Assembly (NCBI GenBank): GCA_037893245.1 | Contig: JBAIAA010000414.1 | Location: 2,270,001-2,334,000 of the forward strand | DNA length: 64,000 nt | Direction of reading: 5' to 3' | DNA from: Crossaster papposus | Taxonomy: Eukaryota > Echinodermata > Asteroidea > Velatida > Solasteridae | Shown here: one piece after another, positions 45,176 through 57,164 of the stretch | How the letters are laid out: the number at the start of each line of letters is the position of its first letter | How positions within the stretch are numbered: position 1 is the stretch's first letter | Translations under genes and position numbers: made by a program | Notes under the pieces: generated by a model | Told to the model about the DNA's origin: nothing | The model's database searches: none | What the model saw: only the letters and a program-made list of their open reading frames with translations

Positions 45176-45705
45176 TTACGGGAATCTACCTTGCCACGCA
45201 ATAATATTTGGTATTTTCTTTAAAACGGTGAGGAATGTTGATATTTTTGGCTGTCAGAATTATTAATTCGGTTAAAATAAATCACTTCATGTTCAATAAA
45301 CCATTTGTTTTGTAATGTTTTGGCATAACTATGTCAAATTAAAACAGAGGCGCGGACAATGATGTGCACGAAGTGACCCAATTGAACTTAAGTGTTCATG
45401 CACATAAGCTTGAGCCCAAAAGAAAAGAAAGGGCGGGCATATGTATAGATTATCTTATTGGCTGATCATTTAACATCAACTTGATCAATACAAACCTGCT
45501 AAAGGGGTGATTGTCATTTTTGAAACTGGACCTACGACCATTGAAATGACAATAACTCCGTTCCGCAACATCGTATCTCAACAATCGAGGAGTCAAAATA
45601 CGCAGAACAAAATTACGCAGAGGGTTATTTGCTTCGATTAATCAATACACATTCAGGCCGTTATTTATTGGATCATTTTTAAGTGTTTCGATACTTTTTA
45701 TGATG

Positions 45706-46310
45706 AGTTTATTACATTATTATATGGGTTTTTGTTTGCGTATGACCCCATTGAAGATGTATATGAGTTATATCTCATAAATGCGTGAACACATTTGTTT
45801 AGACTTTGTTGCAACCAATCAGAAATTAGGAAACCAATTCACCTCCCATAGCTCATCATTGAGATTTATTGACTTTGATGCCCTTCCTGAGGACGAGGTT
45901 GCAGGTGAGAGGGCAGCCATCCATACGCGTTTAAGCCCTAATTGCCTCACAGCTACCAATCACATCGAAAGAATCACATTCTCACACACTCAACAATACT
46001 TAAAATTAATAAAGAAACAATCAATCACGGATTGGTTCTCGTCACTCAGTTTAATCAACGTCATCGGTCATTAGAACTATTTTGTGTATTGCAATAAACA
46101 AGCAAAAGTACAATGTGCATATTTGTTATCCAGCCAGAAATGTTGTTGGTACATCTTCCCATTATCTAGAAAAGAAAAAGAAATTGTGCATTTTATTTAC
46201 TTTACGTTAAGCGCTGGTCAAAGGACGACGACACGCCCTAAATTGTGTGTGATGTTGAAATCGACAAGTGAATAACATTTTGATACAAACAACAGCCTAA
46301 TGAGGTGTAC
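45706..46310 (+). repeat. Dispersed repeat, second copy (partner 30176-30620)
   Basis: Colinear with the 30-kb copy plus about 60 extra bp. The open segment EDEVAGERAAIHTRLSPNCL is identical at the protein level. Confidence 0.75.
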
Positions 46311-46369
46311 TAATTGTATTATGACTGTTCGTAACAAAAAAGTCAATCACATCAGTGCGACTTACTTTG

Positions 46370-46830
46370 AGTTTCGTTCGAACGGGTCACAAATGCTAAA
46401 AACAACACAAAATAATTAATTCAAGGGCATCATATTCTTTGAAATGTTTCTGAAAGTATTCCTACGATGGTTTTGGCGTCGGGGTAATTTAAATTCAATA
46501 TTTGTGTATATTGCAAACATACGTCGGAAGGCCACGTCTACAATGTTGCATTTCTTTCATATGAATAGGATTTTTAATCAAGATAAATTGTGCGGTAAAA
46601 ACATCTTTATTATATTGTATTCAGAGCTGAATTTATGGATTAATTTTAAGTGCTGCACGTGTCCAATGATATAACGTTCTGCACGGCTTGCAAGTCCAAA
46701 ACGAATCACGTTCATTTAGTATCGTATCGTGCTGAAGGCACGGACACCCGGGAGATTGCATATACGTTCATATCAATTTCACGCTGGTTGTGTCCATTCT
46801 CGAAGCTTGAATAAGAAATTATGATATTGA
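46370..46830. repeat. Fragment of the large duplicated segment joined to another repeat
   Basis: 46370-46735 matches 34390-34720 and 63310-63665 (AAATGCTAAAAACAACACAA, GGCGTCGGGGTAATTTAAAT, GTGCTGCACGTGTCCAATGA). It then switches to the 37935-type repeat (GAGATTGCATATACGTTCAT). Confidence 0.8.
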
Positions 46831-46939
46831 ATTAGTTCCAGTGAATCTAATGAGACGAAGAGGTAATTATCTGGTTAACTATGCCAACTCCTTCTACTGA
46901 AGGCTACATACGTTTAAAGACAGTCAAGTTGCAGCCAGG

Positions 46940-47640
46940 AAAAGGGGGGGGGGGGGGCGGAAAGGGGGTGGGGGGGGGGGGGGGGCGGAAGGGGGCCCCA
47001 ACAAAGTGCGCCACCAACGTTGAAATGTATCTCATTCATACTTTCACGCTCACGAGCTAGCTGCACATCTCATACAGTAAATACGTATAGATCGCTACCT
47101 CGAAGCGCACCATTGAAACACGTACAAATTTGTACTCGATGAGCTCCGTGCATCGCTCCCCGAATTCAGTGATTTCCGCTACGTCCGCAAAGCCAAGTAC
47201 ACAGGCACGATCTACACGAAACTTTTTTGAATTAAGAATTGGCAGAAACCATTAAAAAAACAAAACTTTAAAAAAAAGTCAAATATCTAGAGGATGTACC
47301 GAGGGATTTTTATTTAACTTTCAGGAATGAAAGATCTATTTCTAAATACTACGTTAATGGGAAAAAATCAGAGGATGAACAAACATTTTGTTCACATTAT
47401 GTCGATATTTGTAGCCATTTTAGGAGAGACGTTTTGTAATGAAATCCCCACTTGGACCCATTCATACACGTTAGCTGCTGCAATAAACCAACGGAAAATT
47501 GTCGGTAATATTTTTACGCATTTTATTTAAAACTAAACACCTCAACAATTTAAAATACTCTTACAATATAAACTATTATGTTTTCAGTGCTGTTAAAGAG
47601 AGAATTCTAACGGTATACATGGATTTATTTTTTTGTTTTT
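46940..47640. other. Poly-G tracts then unannotated sequence
   Basis: Interrupted G runs at about 46945-46985. The remaining sequence has no convincing gene; a 67-codon frame at 47327 lacks motifs. A poly-C tract lies at 47705-47723. Confidence 0.45.
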
Positions 47641-48413
47641 AATGGTCATCACCCCTTTTTCAAATGGAGTGTACCCAAACTGCGATTGCAAATGATTGCA
47701 AACACCCCTCCCCCCCCCCCCCCGGTTGCAGGGTACTCGATAATTATAATGAGGCGAACAGCGACGTTTTATTTGCAGGGAATTTACGGTCTCGCAGCAA
47801 TGAGATTTTACGAGATTTTGTGAGCATGGAGGAGCGCCCCGCGTAAATGGGCCACAATTCCATTTTCGCAGCATTGTTGGGCCAACATGGGGTGTTATGT
47901 CAACATGTATTATTTTCTGTGTCGAATAATAGTATTTTTATTGATAATTTCGTTGTGAATGTTATTTACGAGGCTTGTGAAGTTAGTAGACCATGGGATG
48001 AACATGAAATAGGCATTCACATTTTAAGAATTGTGACCCCCCTCTAGAAGCTACCTGATATTTTCCAGAAATACAAATATGATCCTATTGAATCAGAATA
48101 TCAGGTTCGCCAGAGAGAAAAACTGCACATTAATTAGGCTTAACCAATTAAAATATCCAGCTTGAAAATAGCGCCCTCTGTTGGTCACTTCGGTAGAGGT
48201 GTGTACAAAACCTATGAGGAATTGAAATGTACACAAACAAATGGCAGGGGGCGATTTGAGTTCGTCTGGACAGAAATGACTGCTCTGTTTTTGTCTTCCC
48301 GATTTCCGGTATATTCTTTATTTAAAGAAATATTCCTAAACCAAGATTGTTATAGTTTTTCTTCATGTTATCAACAGTTCAGTTTTTGTTTTCATAGTTA
48401 TTTTTTCATTTTA

Positions 48414-48967
48414 TTAACCGAATGTTTGTATCTTGCCTGTCTTTCTTTTTGATTTTGGGACTCCCCCCCCCCAAAAAAAAATGAAACCCCCAAAAACACA
48501 AGAAAAGAAGAAGAAACAGTTATATGCTATGGAATAAGATAAGGCAGGTAAATTAAACCAATTTTCCTTCGATGAGCTTCTCCATTCTTGAAATGACAGT
48601 TGATAATCTTGCTGCACAGTGTCATTTGCTTTTGACTTGTACTCCCTGGCTACTTTGGTGTACTTTGTACGGTGGTATTTTACCTCTATTGCTACTACAT
48701 GTAGATTCCTATCCTGAATATCAAGTAACAGTAGCTCATCCTGCCTAATATTTGCTGCTTTAAGCAATTTCCCATCCGGCATTGTTTCGCAATTAACTCT
48801 TTGTTAGTATATATCTTTACAAACGATGCACTGAACAGGCAAGACATGTTTTCTGCCTGGAAGAGGTTACACGTGTTGGTCACCAGAAGTTAAGGAACGC
48901 AGACCAGCTTGAACAAATTCAACAAAGGCTCCCAATCTTGTTCGTCTGCCGTTTTCTTCTTCAGCAG
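48414..48967 (-). pseudogene. Terminal exon of a decayed gene with the KLLxAA...YH domain (two nonsense codons)
   Basis: The exon follows a strong acceptor (TTGTTATTTTTCAG) and joins in phase to the exon at 49626-49725. In one continuous register it encodes ENGRRTRLGAFVEFVQAGLR, then a TAA (48867-48869), then KHVLPVQCIVCKDIY, a second TAA (48804-48806), then NCETMPDGKLLKAANIRQDE, LLLLDIQDRNL and AIEVKYHRTKY. The register does not shift across either stop (checked by counting), so two point mutations suffice to explain the damage. CxxC followed by C-x-T, KLLxAA and ExxYH repeats the domain at 17675-18036. A Cys normally expected after YH is absent. The tail near 48414-48490 is low complexity and probably untranslated. 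Function unknown; Cys/His spacing suggests metal binding. Confidence 0.6.
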
Positions 48968-49208
48968 CTGAAAAATAACAACATATTACATAAATAAACT
49001 ACAACAAGCTCTAATTTTAACTTGTTATCCATTTATCCACTCCCACAAAAAACCACTTACATGTACTTTATCTAAAACCTCTAATAAAAGTGGTTAAGAA
49101 TACATTTGGTTGCCTTTAACTACAAAGTAGTAGGCATGTTTTTCTATTATTTTATACTATTTTAATATTTCCCCCCAATTTTTTTTTATGAATCCTCAGT
49201 TAATTTAA

Positions 49209-49485
49209 AGTTAGGATACATCATTGGCAATTGTTAGAATTATCAGAAATTGGTAACAAAAATGGGGGGCAGTTGTTGTCTTTTCTTTCGCGATCACCCG
49301 ACGACTATATTGAATTTTTGGTAATACAATGCAAATATTTGACCAGTTATGGGATATCTAGCGCAATCATTTTGCTGGATGCCTAGTACAGGGGTGTATC
49401 ATTATTTACTTTCCAATAAGTAAGATATTTTCCTAATAATTAAGTAGTAAATATTTTTGATATCTGCAAATGGTGTATCCTTCCT
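49209..49485 (-). mobile_element. TTAA-type MITE (family 1), in the intron of the gene remnant
   Basis: Starts AGTTAGGATACATCATTGGC after TTAA (49205-49208) and ends GGTGTATCCTTCCT. Orientation is opposite to the 8822 copy. It lies between the exons at 49626-49725 and 48414-48967. Confidence 0.8.
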
Positions 49486-49625
49486 TTATTAAAGGATTCA
49501 TCAAGTCCTATATTCATCAAGTCCTATATTTATATTTGAATCTATTTATATTTACATACAAATTACATTAAGCAGATGCCAAATGCTATTTTGTGCTGTT
49601 TTATTTATATAAGGGATTTTACTAC

Positions 49626-49725
49626 CTTGTTCTATTTCTCTCTGGTCTGCCATTTTTTGTCTGTCTTCAGCCCGTTTGACTTGCAGAAGTGGTGAAGATG
49701 ATCCCTCGGATTGTCGCTGTGTCTC
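49626..49725 (-). pseudogene. Internal exon of the same gene remnant
   Basis: 100 bp bounded by an acceptor (TTCTGTAG) and a donor (CAAG/GTAGTA). The frame reads ETQRQSEGSSSPLLQVKRAE then DRQKMADQREIEQ, which is Gln/Glu/Arg-rich and likely helical, and ends in phase 1. That is exactly what the 48967 acceptor needs to continue as A-A-E-E-E. The upstream exon is unidentified; a candidate start is at 50549. Confidence 0.5.
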
Positions 49726-50114
49726 CTACAGAATAATAATTTAAAACTGTAGTACAAACTTGCCCCAAAAATGCTCAACGTAACAGTAAAACACCAAGAA
49801 CTGGAATTAGTTTCATACTTGGCCACCACCACATTTAATAAACAATAAATTCCTAAAAAGGCTTTAAAAAGTGGTGACATTTATTTCTTTAGCCTTTTGG
49901 GGAGTTTTAATTTATGAAATAAAATGCGGTGGCCAAATACGGAGTTCTTTCCCCCATAGACAAAAGACACTATTTAATAAGGGACACTTTGTTGTACACA
50001 GGGTTAAGTACCCAGCATCAGTCCCCGCTTTGCATAGAATAAATACAAATTAAAAAAATGGCCACTGACTTGAAATTGAACCTTACAACAATGATAAGGC
50101 CTGTAACATAAACA

Positions 50115-50393
50115 TTAACAATAAATTAACCGAATATTTGCCATATTGTCCCATTCCTCCATGGCTGTCCTAGCCACAATATACCAAATCCTTCCTTCTC
50201 TGGGTACGTCCACGGTCCTGGAAAGCACTTGAAAGAGCAATGGGGTGGCTGGCGTCTTCACTTCCAAGAGGCACGGCTTGGCCTCTAATTGCTTACCCGG
50301 CTTGCCGATGCCGAACACCCTCGTACGTGCGTACCGTGGTCTATCAATGAACGACAACGTAGTGGCAGTTTGGGGCAATTTAAAGCTTTGTCA
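50115..50393 (-). CDS. Unassigned open segment, possible exon
   Basis: An open minus-strand frame of about 90 codons (IDRPRYARTRVFGIGKPGKQ, PREGRIWYIVARTAMEEWDN) with higher GC than its surroundings. It does not join in phase to the neighbouring exon in any way I could see, and a plus-strand frame overlaps it. No family recognised. Confidence 0.25.
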
Positions 50394-50446
50394 TCGGGTA
50401 CAACACTCTGAATTTAGCCTAGCTCTTCACGCTAAATTGTATTACT

Positions 50447-50549
50447 TTAGATTTGACCAAGTGATTTGACATAAGTTGTGTGCATACAGCAATACAAAGG
50501 ACTTTCGTCGCCTTCATCTTCAGCTAAATTCTCGTCCGATGAAGACGCC
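50447..50549 (-). CDS. Short ORF MASSSDENLAED..., possible first exon
   Basis: The start CAAGATGGCGTC is an excellent initiation context. The 34-residue product begins MASSSDENLAEDEGDESP, an acidic serine-rich N-terminus like the one at 22445. Candidate donors (GTATTG, GTATGC) do not give the phase needed for the exon at 49626-49725, so linkage to that gene is unproven. Confidence 0.3.
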
Positions 50550-50839
50550 ATCTTGCACAACGTGATCGCACCGACTCCGCTGTAACAAGTCGTGACATTG
50601 GTCAACGTTGCATGAGAAACTCGTTGTGATTGGTTAGCAGTAAAAGTCATCGATTTATCTTTACATGGTTCGTGAAAATCATGGCTTTATTTCTTGAGTA
50701 TTTTTCCAACTCAAATTTACTATTACTTGATAATGCGAATGTTTTAGGCTTGGCGAGTTTTAGGGTGATAAAAGACGGAATTTACACGAATGTTAAGCCC
50801 AAAATGTAATAGCTTCTTGAGGGGGGTCACAAAATTAAC

Positions 50840-51312
50840 GAATTTGTGAGATCATCCTGCGGCCTATAGGTATAAAACTATTTTTTTAAAGAATGCCTGC
50901 ACGTTTTAGGTGACCCTGACTGTTTCGGGGTGTTTTGAGACAAAAAGTTCTCATTTGCTACAAACTTAAAGGGTTATGCTTTCGACTCTTACTATTTCCA
51001 TCTCTGCCGGACCAACGGGCGATTTTCTTTTTGATGCGAAATTTACGAGAATTGTCAACCTTTGCACTTGGAAATGTATGTTTTAATGACGTCATTCACG
51101 TGGATTATGTACACGTACACTTTAACTCAACTGGTCTTGCTCCAAGACTAAGTTTTTCATTTGTTCCGGGGCGCACCGTCCGTCTATGCAGTTCATCAAT
51201 CATCAATACTCCAAAAACGGGCTCATTGAGGGCGCCTTCGATTGTCACGCGATTTGTTTAAAAACTCCGTCTTGACGCAAGAGTCGAAAAGACCCGTGAA
51301 ATACCGAGGACA
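50840..51312. other. No recognised gene; echo of transposon interior near 51120-51260
   Basis: CTTGCTCCAAGACTAAGTTT, CGGGGCGC and CGTCCGTCTATGCAGTT near 51137-51200 match the inner arms of the element at 51881-53240. Confidence 0.5.
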
Positions 51313-51500
51313 TGTTCTTGCAGTAAATTAGAGAATTATAAATTCATGTACAGTGTAATAATATCGATCAATTTAATATGTAAATTCAAAATTGTCTTGA
51401 TTCTCTACATTTAAAAAAATATTTTTTAGAAAATAGTAACAAACCTTTTATTATCAAGAGGAAAAAAACCCACTCATTAACAGTTTGACTGACGACTTTT
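51313..51500. repeat. Fragment matching 30950-31140
   Basis: GTTCTTGCAGTAAATT, GATTCTCTA and AGTAACAAACCTTTTATT are shared with the start of the 30.9-kb block. Confidence 0.75.
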
Positions 51501-51880
51501 GTGCAACACTCAATTTTTGTGGAATTTAACCAGGAATAATTGATACTGAAATCAAACTGACAGACTCAACAATTAAATTTGATTTTGTTTGTTCATTTTT
51601 AATTTCGTGTTTTGTTATTAATTGTTTACTGTTTTCCTAAAATAACGTTGAAAAGAGTTAAACCAATGCATCTTTTCCTTTGCAATATCAATGCACAATT
51701 GCATTTTCTAAGCTGACGTCACGATTTCACCACGTTTTTACGCACCCCCCTATCAATTTGCGTTGCGTGCTTTTCTCACGCCCTGAACCTCCTTTACGAC
51801 ACTGTTTCTTGGGGAAAACTGCGCCCTCTCGTGATACTCTCTTCTCTGCGGCTCTTCGCTTCCGATCCATCCCGTATCTA

Positions 51881-53240
51881 TGATGGCCCTGAAGGGACTA
51901 CGCAGATCGTGAATATTGACGTCAATATTTCACGACTTTCCTCAAAGTCGCGAATATTGACGTCAAATTTGACGTCGATATTCGCGTCAAATTTCACGAC
52001 TTTCCCCGAAAGTCGCGAATATTGACGTCAATATTCGCGACAAAATTCACGACTTTCCTCAAAGTCGCGAATATTGACGTCAATATTGACGTCAATATTC
52101 ACGACTTTCCCAAAAAGTCGCAAATATTGACGTCAAATTTGACGTCAATATTCGCGACTTGCCCCCCAATTTTTTTTCCACAAGCTAGGTTTTGGCTAGT
52201 GTCGCTCCAAGACCGAGTTTTTCATTTGTCCGGGGCGCGCCGTCCGTCTATGCAGTTGTTCATCGATCATCCATACTCGGGATTATTGAGGGCGCCCTCG
52301 ATTATCACAAGAGATCAGTGGATTTGTTTCAAGTTCAGAAACAAATCCCGTGAACTTGACTTAAAGGTATGATACACCATTTGCAGATATCAAAAATATT
52401 TACTACCGAATTATTAAGAAATATCTTACTTATTTGAAGGTAAATTATGATTCTGGGCATCCAGCAAAATGATCGCGCTAGATATCCTGTAATTATTCCG
52501 AAAAATAAAATTTTATAAAAATAAATTCGCGATCGCCGGATGGCGATCGCCCAAAACACATAATAACATAAGAATATTCAACTGCCCGACGGCTGTTGTA
52601 AACAAACGCAGTTTTTCGTGATTTTCTCGCCATCCATAAATTATTGTAAAACGTCGGACAGGTCAGTTAAACGAGATTTACTATAAAATACAACCCCCCA
52701 AATCCACCCATTCATGATAATTCAAGCAATTACCAATGGTATCCTACCTTTATCTTTGAAACAAATCCACTGATCTCTCGTGACAATCGAGGGCGCCCTC
52801 AATAGGCCCGTTTTCGGAGTATTAATGATTGATGAACTGCATGCATACTGTACTAGACTAGACGGACGGTGCGCGCCCCGGAACAAGACTAGCCAAAACC
52901 TAGCTTGCTGGAAAAAAATTCGCTTCAAAATATTTGCGACTTTGGGGGCAAGTCGCGAATATTGACGTCAAATTTGACGTCAATATTCACGACTTTTGGG
53001 GAAAGTCGTGAATATTGACGTCAATATTGACGTCAATATTCGCGACTTTGAGAAAAGTCGTGAATTTTGTCGCGAATATTGACGTCAATATTCGCGACTT
53101 TCGGGGAAAGTCGTGAAATTTGACGTGAATATCGACGTCAAATTTGACGTCAATATTCGCGACTTTGAGGAAAGTCGTGAAATTTGTCGTGAATATTGAC
53201 GTCAATATTCACGATCTGTTTAGTCCCTTCAGGGCCACCA
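51881..53240. mobile_element. TA-flanked palindromic element with TGACGTCA arrays
   Basis: TIR TGATGGCCCTGAAGGGACTA (51881) and inverted TGGTGGCCCTGAAGGGACTA (to 53240) are flanked by TA. Behind each TIR lie about 270 bp of repeated AATATTGACGTCAATATT and CGACTTTCC words (51901-52170 and 52935-53220). Further in are inverted arms ending at ACAAGCTAGGTTTTGGCTAG and its partner. A TTAA MITE sits in the middle. No transposase frame. Confidence 0.85.
52365..52749 (+). mobile_element. TTAA-type MITE (family 1) nested in the palindromic element
   Basis: AGGTATGATACACCATTTGC after TTAA (52361-52364); ends CTACCT at 52749 followed by TTAT. GCGATCGCCGGATGGCGATC is internal. It lies at the symmetry centre of the 51881-53240 element. 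Confidence 0.9.
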
Positions 53241-53312
53241 TACGTATCCGCCTAATTTAGGGGGTTACTTTCGCGTGGCGGGGTATTCTGCAATTGCTTC
53301 TGCAATGCCAAA

Positions 53313-53450
53313 GGCACGGACAATCGGGAGACTGCATAATTATGCGTTCATATCAATTTCACGCTGGTTGTTTCCATTCTCAAAGCTTAAATGAGAAGTC
53401 AGAGAAAAAGTTGTTTATTAAGAGGAGTCTTTACAATTATTACATCCATG
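53313..53450. repeat. Dispersed repeat (partner 37935-38110)
   Basis: GCACGGACAATCGGGAGACT, TATCAATTTCACGCTGGTTG and TTAAGAGGAGTCTTTACA are shared. The Harbinger-like element starts directly after it. Confidence 0.8.
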
Positions 53451-53906
53451 TTAGGGGCCGTTCACAATTATCAACATTTTCACAAGCGTACAAACCGTAC
53501 GCTGGGGGGGAGGGGGTTAATGCCCGCCGTACGCTTTCGCTTCCTGAAAAAATGTCGATTTTTTCCCGCCCGCCACACAGCTGGCATTGCGCGCATCCTA
53601 CCAACGCCGCGCGCAACGGGCCGAGCGAGGGCGCTGCATGGCCAAGTCGGTCGCGCCCACTGATCTCTATAACTGGATAGGTCGAGCGTACATTGATGGG
53701 ATAGCGAGCCGTGAAGTCACCGGCGGCCATGATGGGATATTCAAAACATTGCCTTCGTGCATGCAAAAGACGCGTAGACACGTCGAGAGTGAGACAGTGG
53801 CAGCAGCGATGGTGGGTAAAAATGCATTAAAATCCTTTGTAAATAAGTAAATTTATTAAATAAACTTGCAGACTGTGCGATCAGTATCTATCTTTGTAAA
53901 AAATGT

Positions 53907-54466
53907 CAGGACTACGGTTTTAAGAGAGATTTAGGAGAACATTGTTGGGCGAAAACGATATTTTCGTTTCCACATGAATTCCAGCGGGATTTTTTCATAT
54001 TGCCATCATTTTATCTGAAAGAAAAACTGGGATATTTCGAAAGAACAGTAGATTTATAGGATCAGTTGGTCTAGGATACCCTTACAATATGATTGAATTC
54101 CACAATACAGGTATTTTCAGACCAATTTTGTACCCATTCTATGAAGACTGTCCCGTTGACTTGCGCGTCAAACAGTTCATGGTGGTAATTTGTGTACACA
54201 TTCGTACACAACATATTGTGTCATGAACTATTTGACGTGCATAAATTTAATGTTCTGTAGAATTATCCCAATATCGCAATGATCACAGTTTTTTCTCTCA
54301 CAATTCTGGAAGTGTAGAGCCACCTATTAATAATAATAATAGTATTATTAAATGCATGGTGTAGGCCAAGGCTATCATGGTGGAACTTAGGATGTAGACA
54401 CGTATTTCCAATACTTCAGAACAATTTCATTTTCGCCCACAAATCTCTCTTAAAAACGTAGTCCTG
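53907..54466. mobile_element. Nested MITE, TIR CAGGACTACGKTTTTAAGAG
   Basis: CAGGACTACGGTTTTAAGAG at 53907 and the inverted CAGGACTACGTTTTTAAGAG ending 54466 bound 560 bp inside the Harbinger-like element. The target duplication is unclear. Confidence 0.7.
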
Positions 54467-54469
54467 ATG

Positions 54470-56280
54470 ACATTCCTTGCAGTGCTCAAATTAAATTTCA
54501 CTCTCTGAAGAAATGGGTATGCCAAATAAATTGAGAATTTTGTGTTTTTAAAATAGTGTCATGTTACAACATTCTTTCCTTGGCATTTAATTTATACCTG
54601 TATATTTTTTTTCTTTGTACACTACAGCTAATTGGTTTACCCAAGTCCACTTCTTGCTACTAAGATGTCAGTCTGTACAGCTTATTACGGCTGGACAAGT
54701 CATAGGACGAACTGCTCCCATTATGACAGAGGGACAACAGATGACAGCGAATGTCAAAACTTATTTTGTTTAACCATCAGTAAATACGGTAGCTTAATTG
54801 ACCAACTACGTTTTCCAAGATAAGCTATCTCGGTGTTCCACATTTCTTAGATGTGCTGCAAATATATTGCAGAACTCTGCGCATCTTGGCATTTCATTTT
54901 TTAACAATATAAGTACAGATAATAAAACAGTCGCAACAGTCACAAACCTAAATTTGTAACATGGAAATATATTGAACATTTTATGAAAACTGACAAATCT
55001 GGTTAAAATTGTATTGTTAATATTCAAAGCAAATTATACAGATGTTAAAATGACATGGATTTACCCAGTCAGTGTTCTCCACAATCACTGGGTAGCAGCC
55101 GCCCTGTGTACATGTTACGCTGTTCTGTCATATTTGTATGCTGCCCTGTTAAAATGTTATGCCGCCCTGTCAAATTTTGCTTTTCAATCATGGTTTTATT
55201 TTGCTTTCTTACAAAACAACAATTGTGGTGTACAAATCTTTAATATTGTGTTCATATCGCACAAATATCTAGAAACACTCACAATTCAAAGTTAAAGCCG
55301 TACAAGGGTGTTCTATTAAAATTTGGCCTGTGAAGAATGCTGCCAAATGTATCTTTGCATAGTATCAACAATTATTATTCTAAAATGACATCGCAAGTTT
55401 TGTTTTGGTTTTAAATTCATAAACAGTCCGGGGTTAATTGTTTTTTATTTGGTTTTATAACATCAATAAACAATACATAATAAGCATATTGTTACTATGG
55501 CAGTAGTTATTACATGTTATATGTAGTGTATCAATGTAAAATAAAAGCATAAAGCAAAATTGAATCTACTGTGTGACTTATGTCATTATTTACACATGTG
55601 ATTGATATTTTTAATTGTGATTTATTTCAAGTTTCTCAAGTTCATAGTTTAAGCCATAGAGGTGTATCTTTATTATACAGCTCTATGGTTTAAGCTCAAA
55701 ACCACATAATTAATTTTTTCTGTCCACTTGTCCAGCAAGAATTTTTGGGACCCTTTCTAAAAAATGTACTAAACATTAGGTTGATTCCAAATCTGGACAC
55801 TGCCTTAAAACCCCACGAACAAACCGTGATGTGCCAATTAAATTTTCCTGAAACACACTGACATTTGTTCAATTTTTTCAACATTTTTTTATTTTATTAT
55901 AAAATGCACTTTTTAGTGTCTGGATATAAAATTAAACCAACAATTTCAAGAATTTCCTTAATCCAAAAAAACTCGTTTTGCCTTTTCCTTGTTCCGGTTT
56001 GTGCATAAGGTTATGATGTGGATTTCTTCCCCCCACCTCCCCCCCCAAAAAAAAAACCAAAAAAAAAATAATTTAGAAGTTGGAAATTTTTGAAAATACT
56101 TGTCCGACATATCCCATAGACTTTGCACTGCATTGCATCGTCTCACACGAATGTCTCATATTTTTTCCAAAAAATAGGCCTATTTAACATTGAAACTTGG
56201 CGTATACAGGTAATTCTTGGGTGTTATTATGTTTAACTTGATTTTCCTGATCAAACTGGATCGTTTTGGCGACGTTAACT
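54470..56280. other. Interior of the Harbinger-like element, no gene recognised
   Basis: AT-rich, with a CCGCCCTGT-type repeated phrase near 55090-55170. Frames up to about 93 codons lack motifs. This is where a nuclease would be expected but is not seen. Confidence 0.4.
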
Positions 56281-56840
56281 TCGTTTCCTGTGATATTAAC
56301 CAGTTCGCGCCGGGATTATTTTAACATCGCCGAGCCGACGGGCGGGATTATTTTTAACGAAACTCGATCCGAAGCGTGTTCAGGCCGATAGTGCTGGATA
56401 GCACACCCACGCATTTCCGGCCTTGCGCGCTGCTGACATACATTTCCGAACTTGAACTTGGCGTATTTATTCGTCATCCGTTTTGAATTTGGGGAAATTT
56501 TTGCGTTTATATTCGTCATCCGGCGCGAACTGGTTAAATGAGTTTTCTCGGTCGTGCGCTATACAAACGTGTGTACGCCTGCAATGTTTTGAATATCCCA
56601 ATATGGCCGCTGATGGCTTCACGTGCAGAGCCGCTCGACCTATCCAGTTATAGAGATCAGTGGTCGCGCCCCGGCCTCGCATCGCGTATTCGTATTGTGT
56701 ACAGCAGCGCGGCAGTGTAATGTACACATGTACATGTACTGTACATGTACATTTATTGTACATACATACATGTACATAGCCGCTGCGTGTTTTTCGTGTA
56801 CGCCGTGCATGGTTCGTTCGTGGTTCAACTGGCACTAATA

Positions 56841-57164
56841 ATGGCGGACAATAAATGTGCTAGCGCTAGTCGTGCTGTTGAATTTGCTAACTTGTTGAAA
56901 TTCCTCACTCAACGAGGATGTATTGTCCAAAAGAACCCGACCAACAAATACATGGAGTTTGTAAATGCCTTTGCGTTTGTTAATAATGATCAACGCAAAC
57001 GAGCAGATGTCGTGTCTGAGGGCCAGAGATTGTGGCGGAATGCAGACCGCGTGTACCGTGAAAAGCTGTACGACGAAGTCGTACTACTAGATCAAGCGTT
57101 ATCGAACAAAAATCAACATTTTCTTTGTACACTTTTAGGGGGGGGGGGGGGAGGGGGGTCTTAA
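56841..57164 (+). CDS. Unknown small protein encoded in the Harbinger-like element, HMG-box-like
   Basis: ATGGCG in a good context opens a frame with normal codon variety, beginning MADNKCASASRAVEFANLLK and continuing NPTNKYMEFVNAFAFVNNDQ and EGQRLWRNADRVYREKLYDE, about 88 convincing residues. The pattern NKYMEFVNAF...V..EGQRLWRN....YREKLYDE loosely resembles an HMG-box-like three-helix fold. This is a weak, by-eye comparison. The frame then runs into the TIR poly-G, so the natural end is probably a splice donor or an earlier stop that I could not place. Harbinger elements usually encode a second DNA-binding protein beside the nuclease, and this could fill that role. Confidence 0.5.
   Translation: MADNKCASASRAVEFANLLKFLTQRGCIVQKNPTNKYMEFVNAFAFVNNDQRKRADVVSEGQRLWRNADRVYREKLYDEVVLLDQALSNKNQHFLCTLLGGGGGGGS

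Larger units (their letters stand above)
48031..50832. mobile_element. Candidate 2.8-kb inverted-repeat-bounded element carrying a gene
   Basis: TTGTGACCCCCCTC-W-AGAAGCTA at 48031-48053 faces its inverted copy at 50810-50832 with one mismatch over 23 bp. The enclosed region holds the multi-exon gene remnant on the minus strand and a nested TTAA MITE. No target duplication is evident, so this could be two solo ends. Confidence 0.4.

Noticed and set aside
51885-53220. Repeated GAATATTGACGTCAATATTC words considered as a CRISPR array
   Set aside because: Units are palindromic, unevenly spaced, lack unique spacers, and lie inside a TIR-bounded element in an animal genome.
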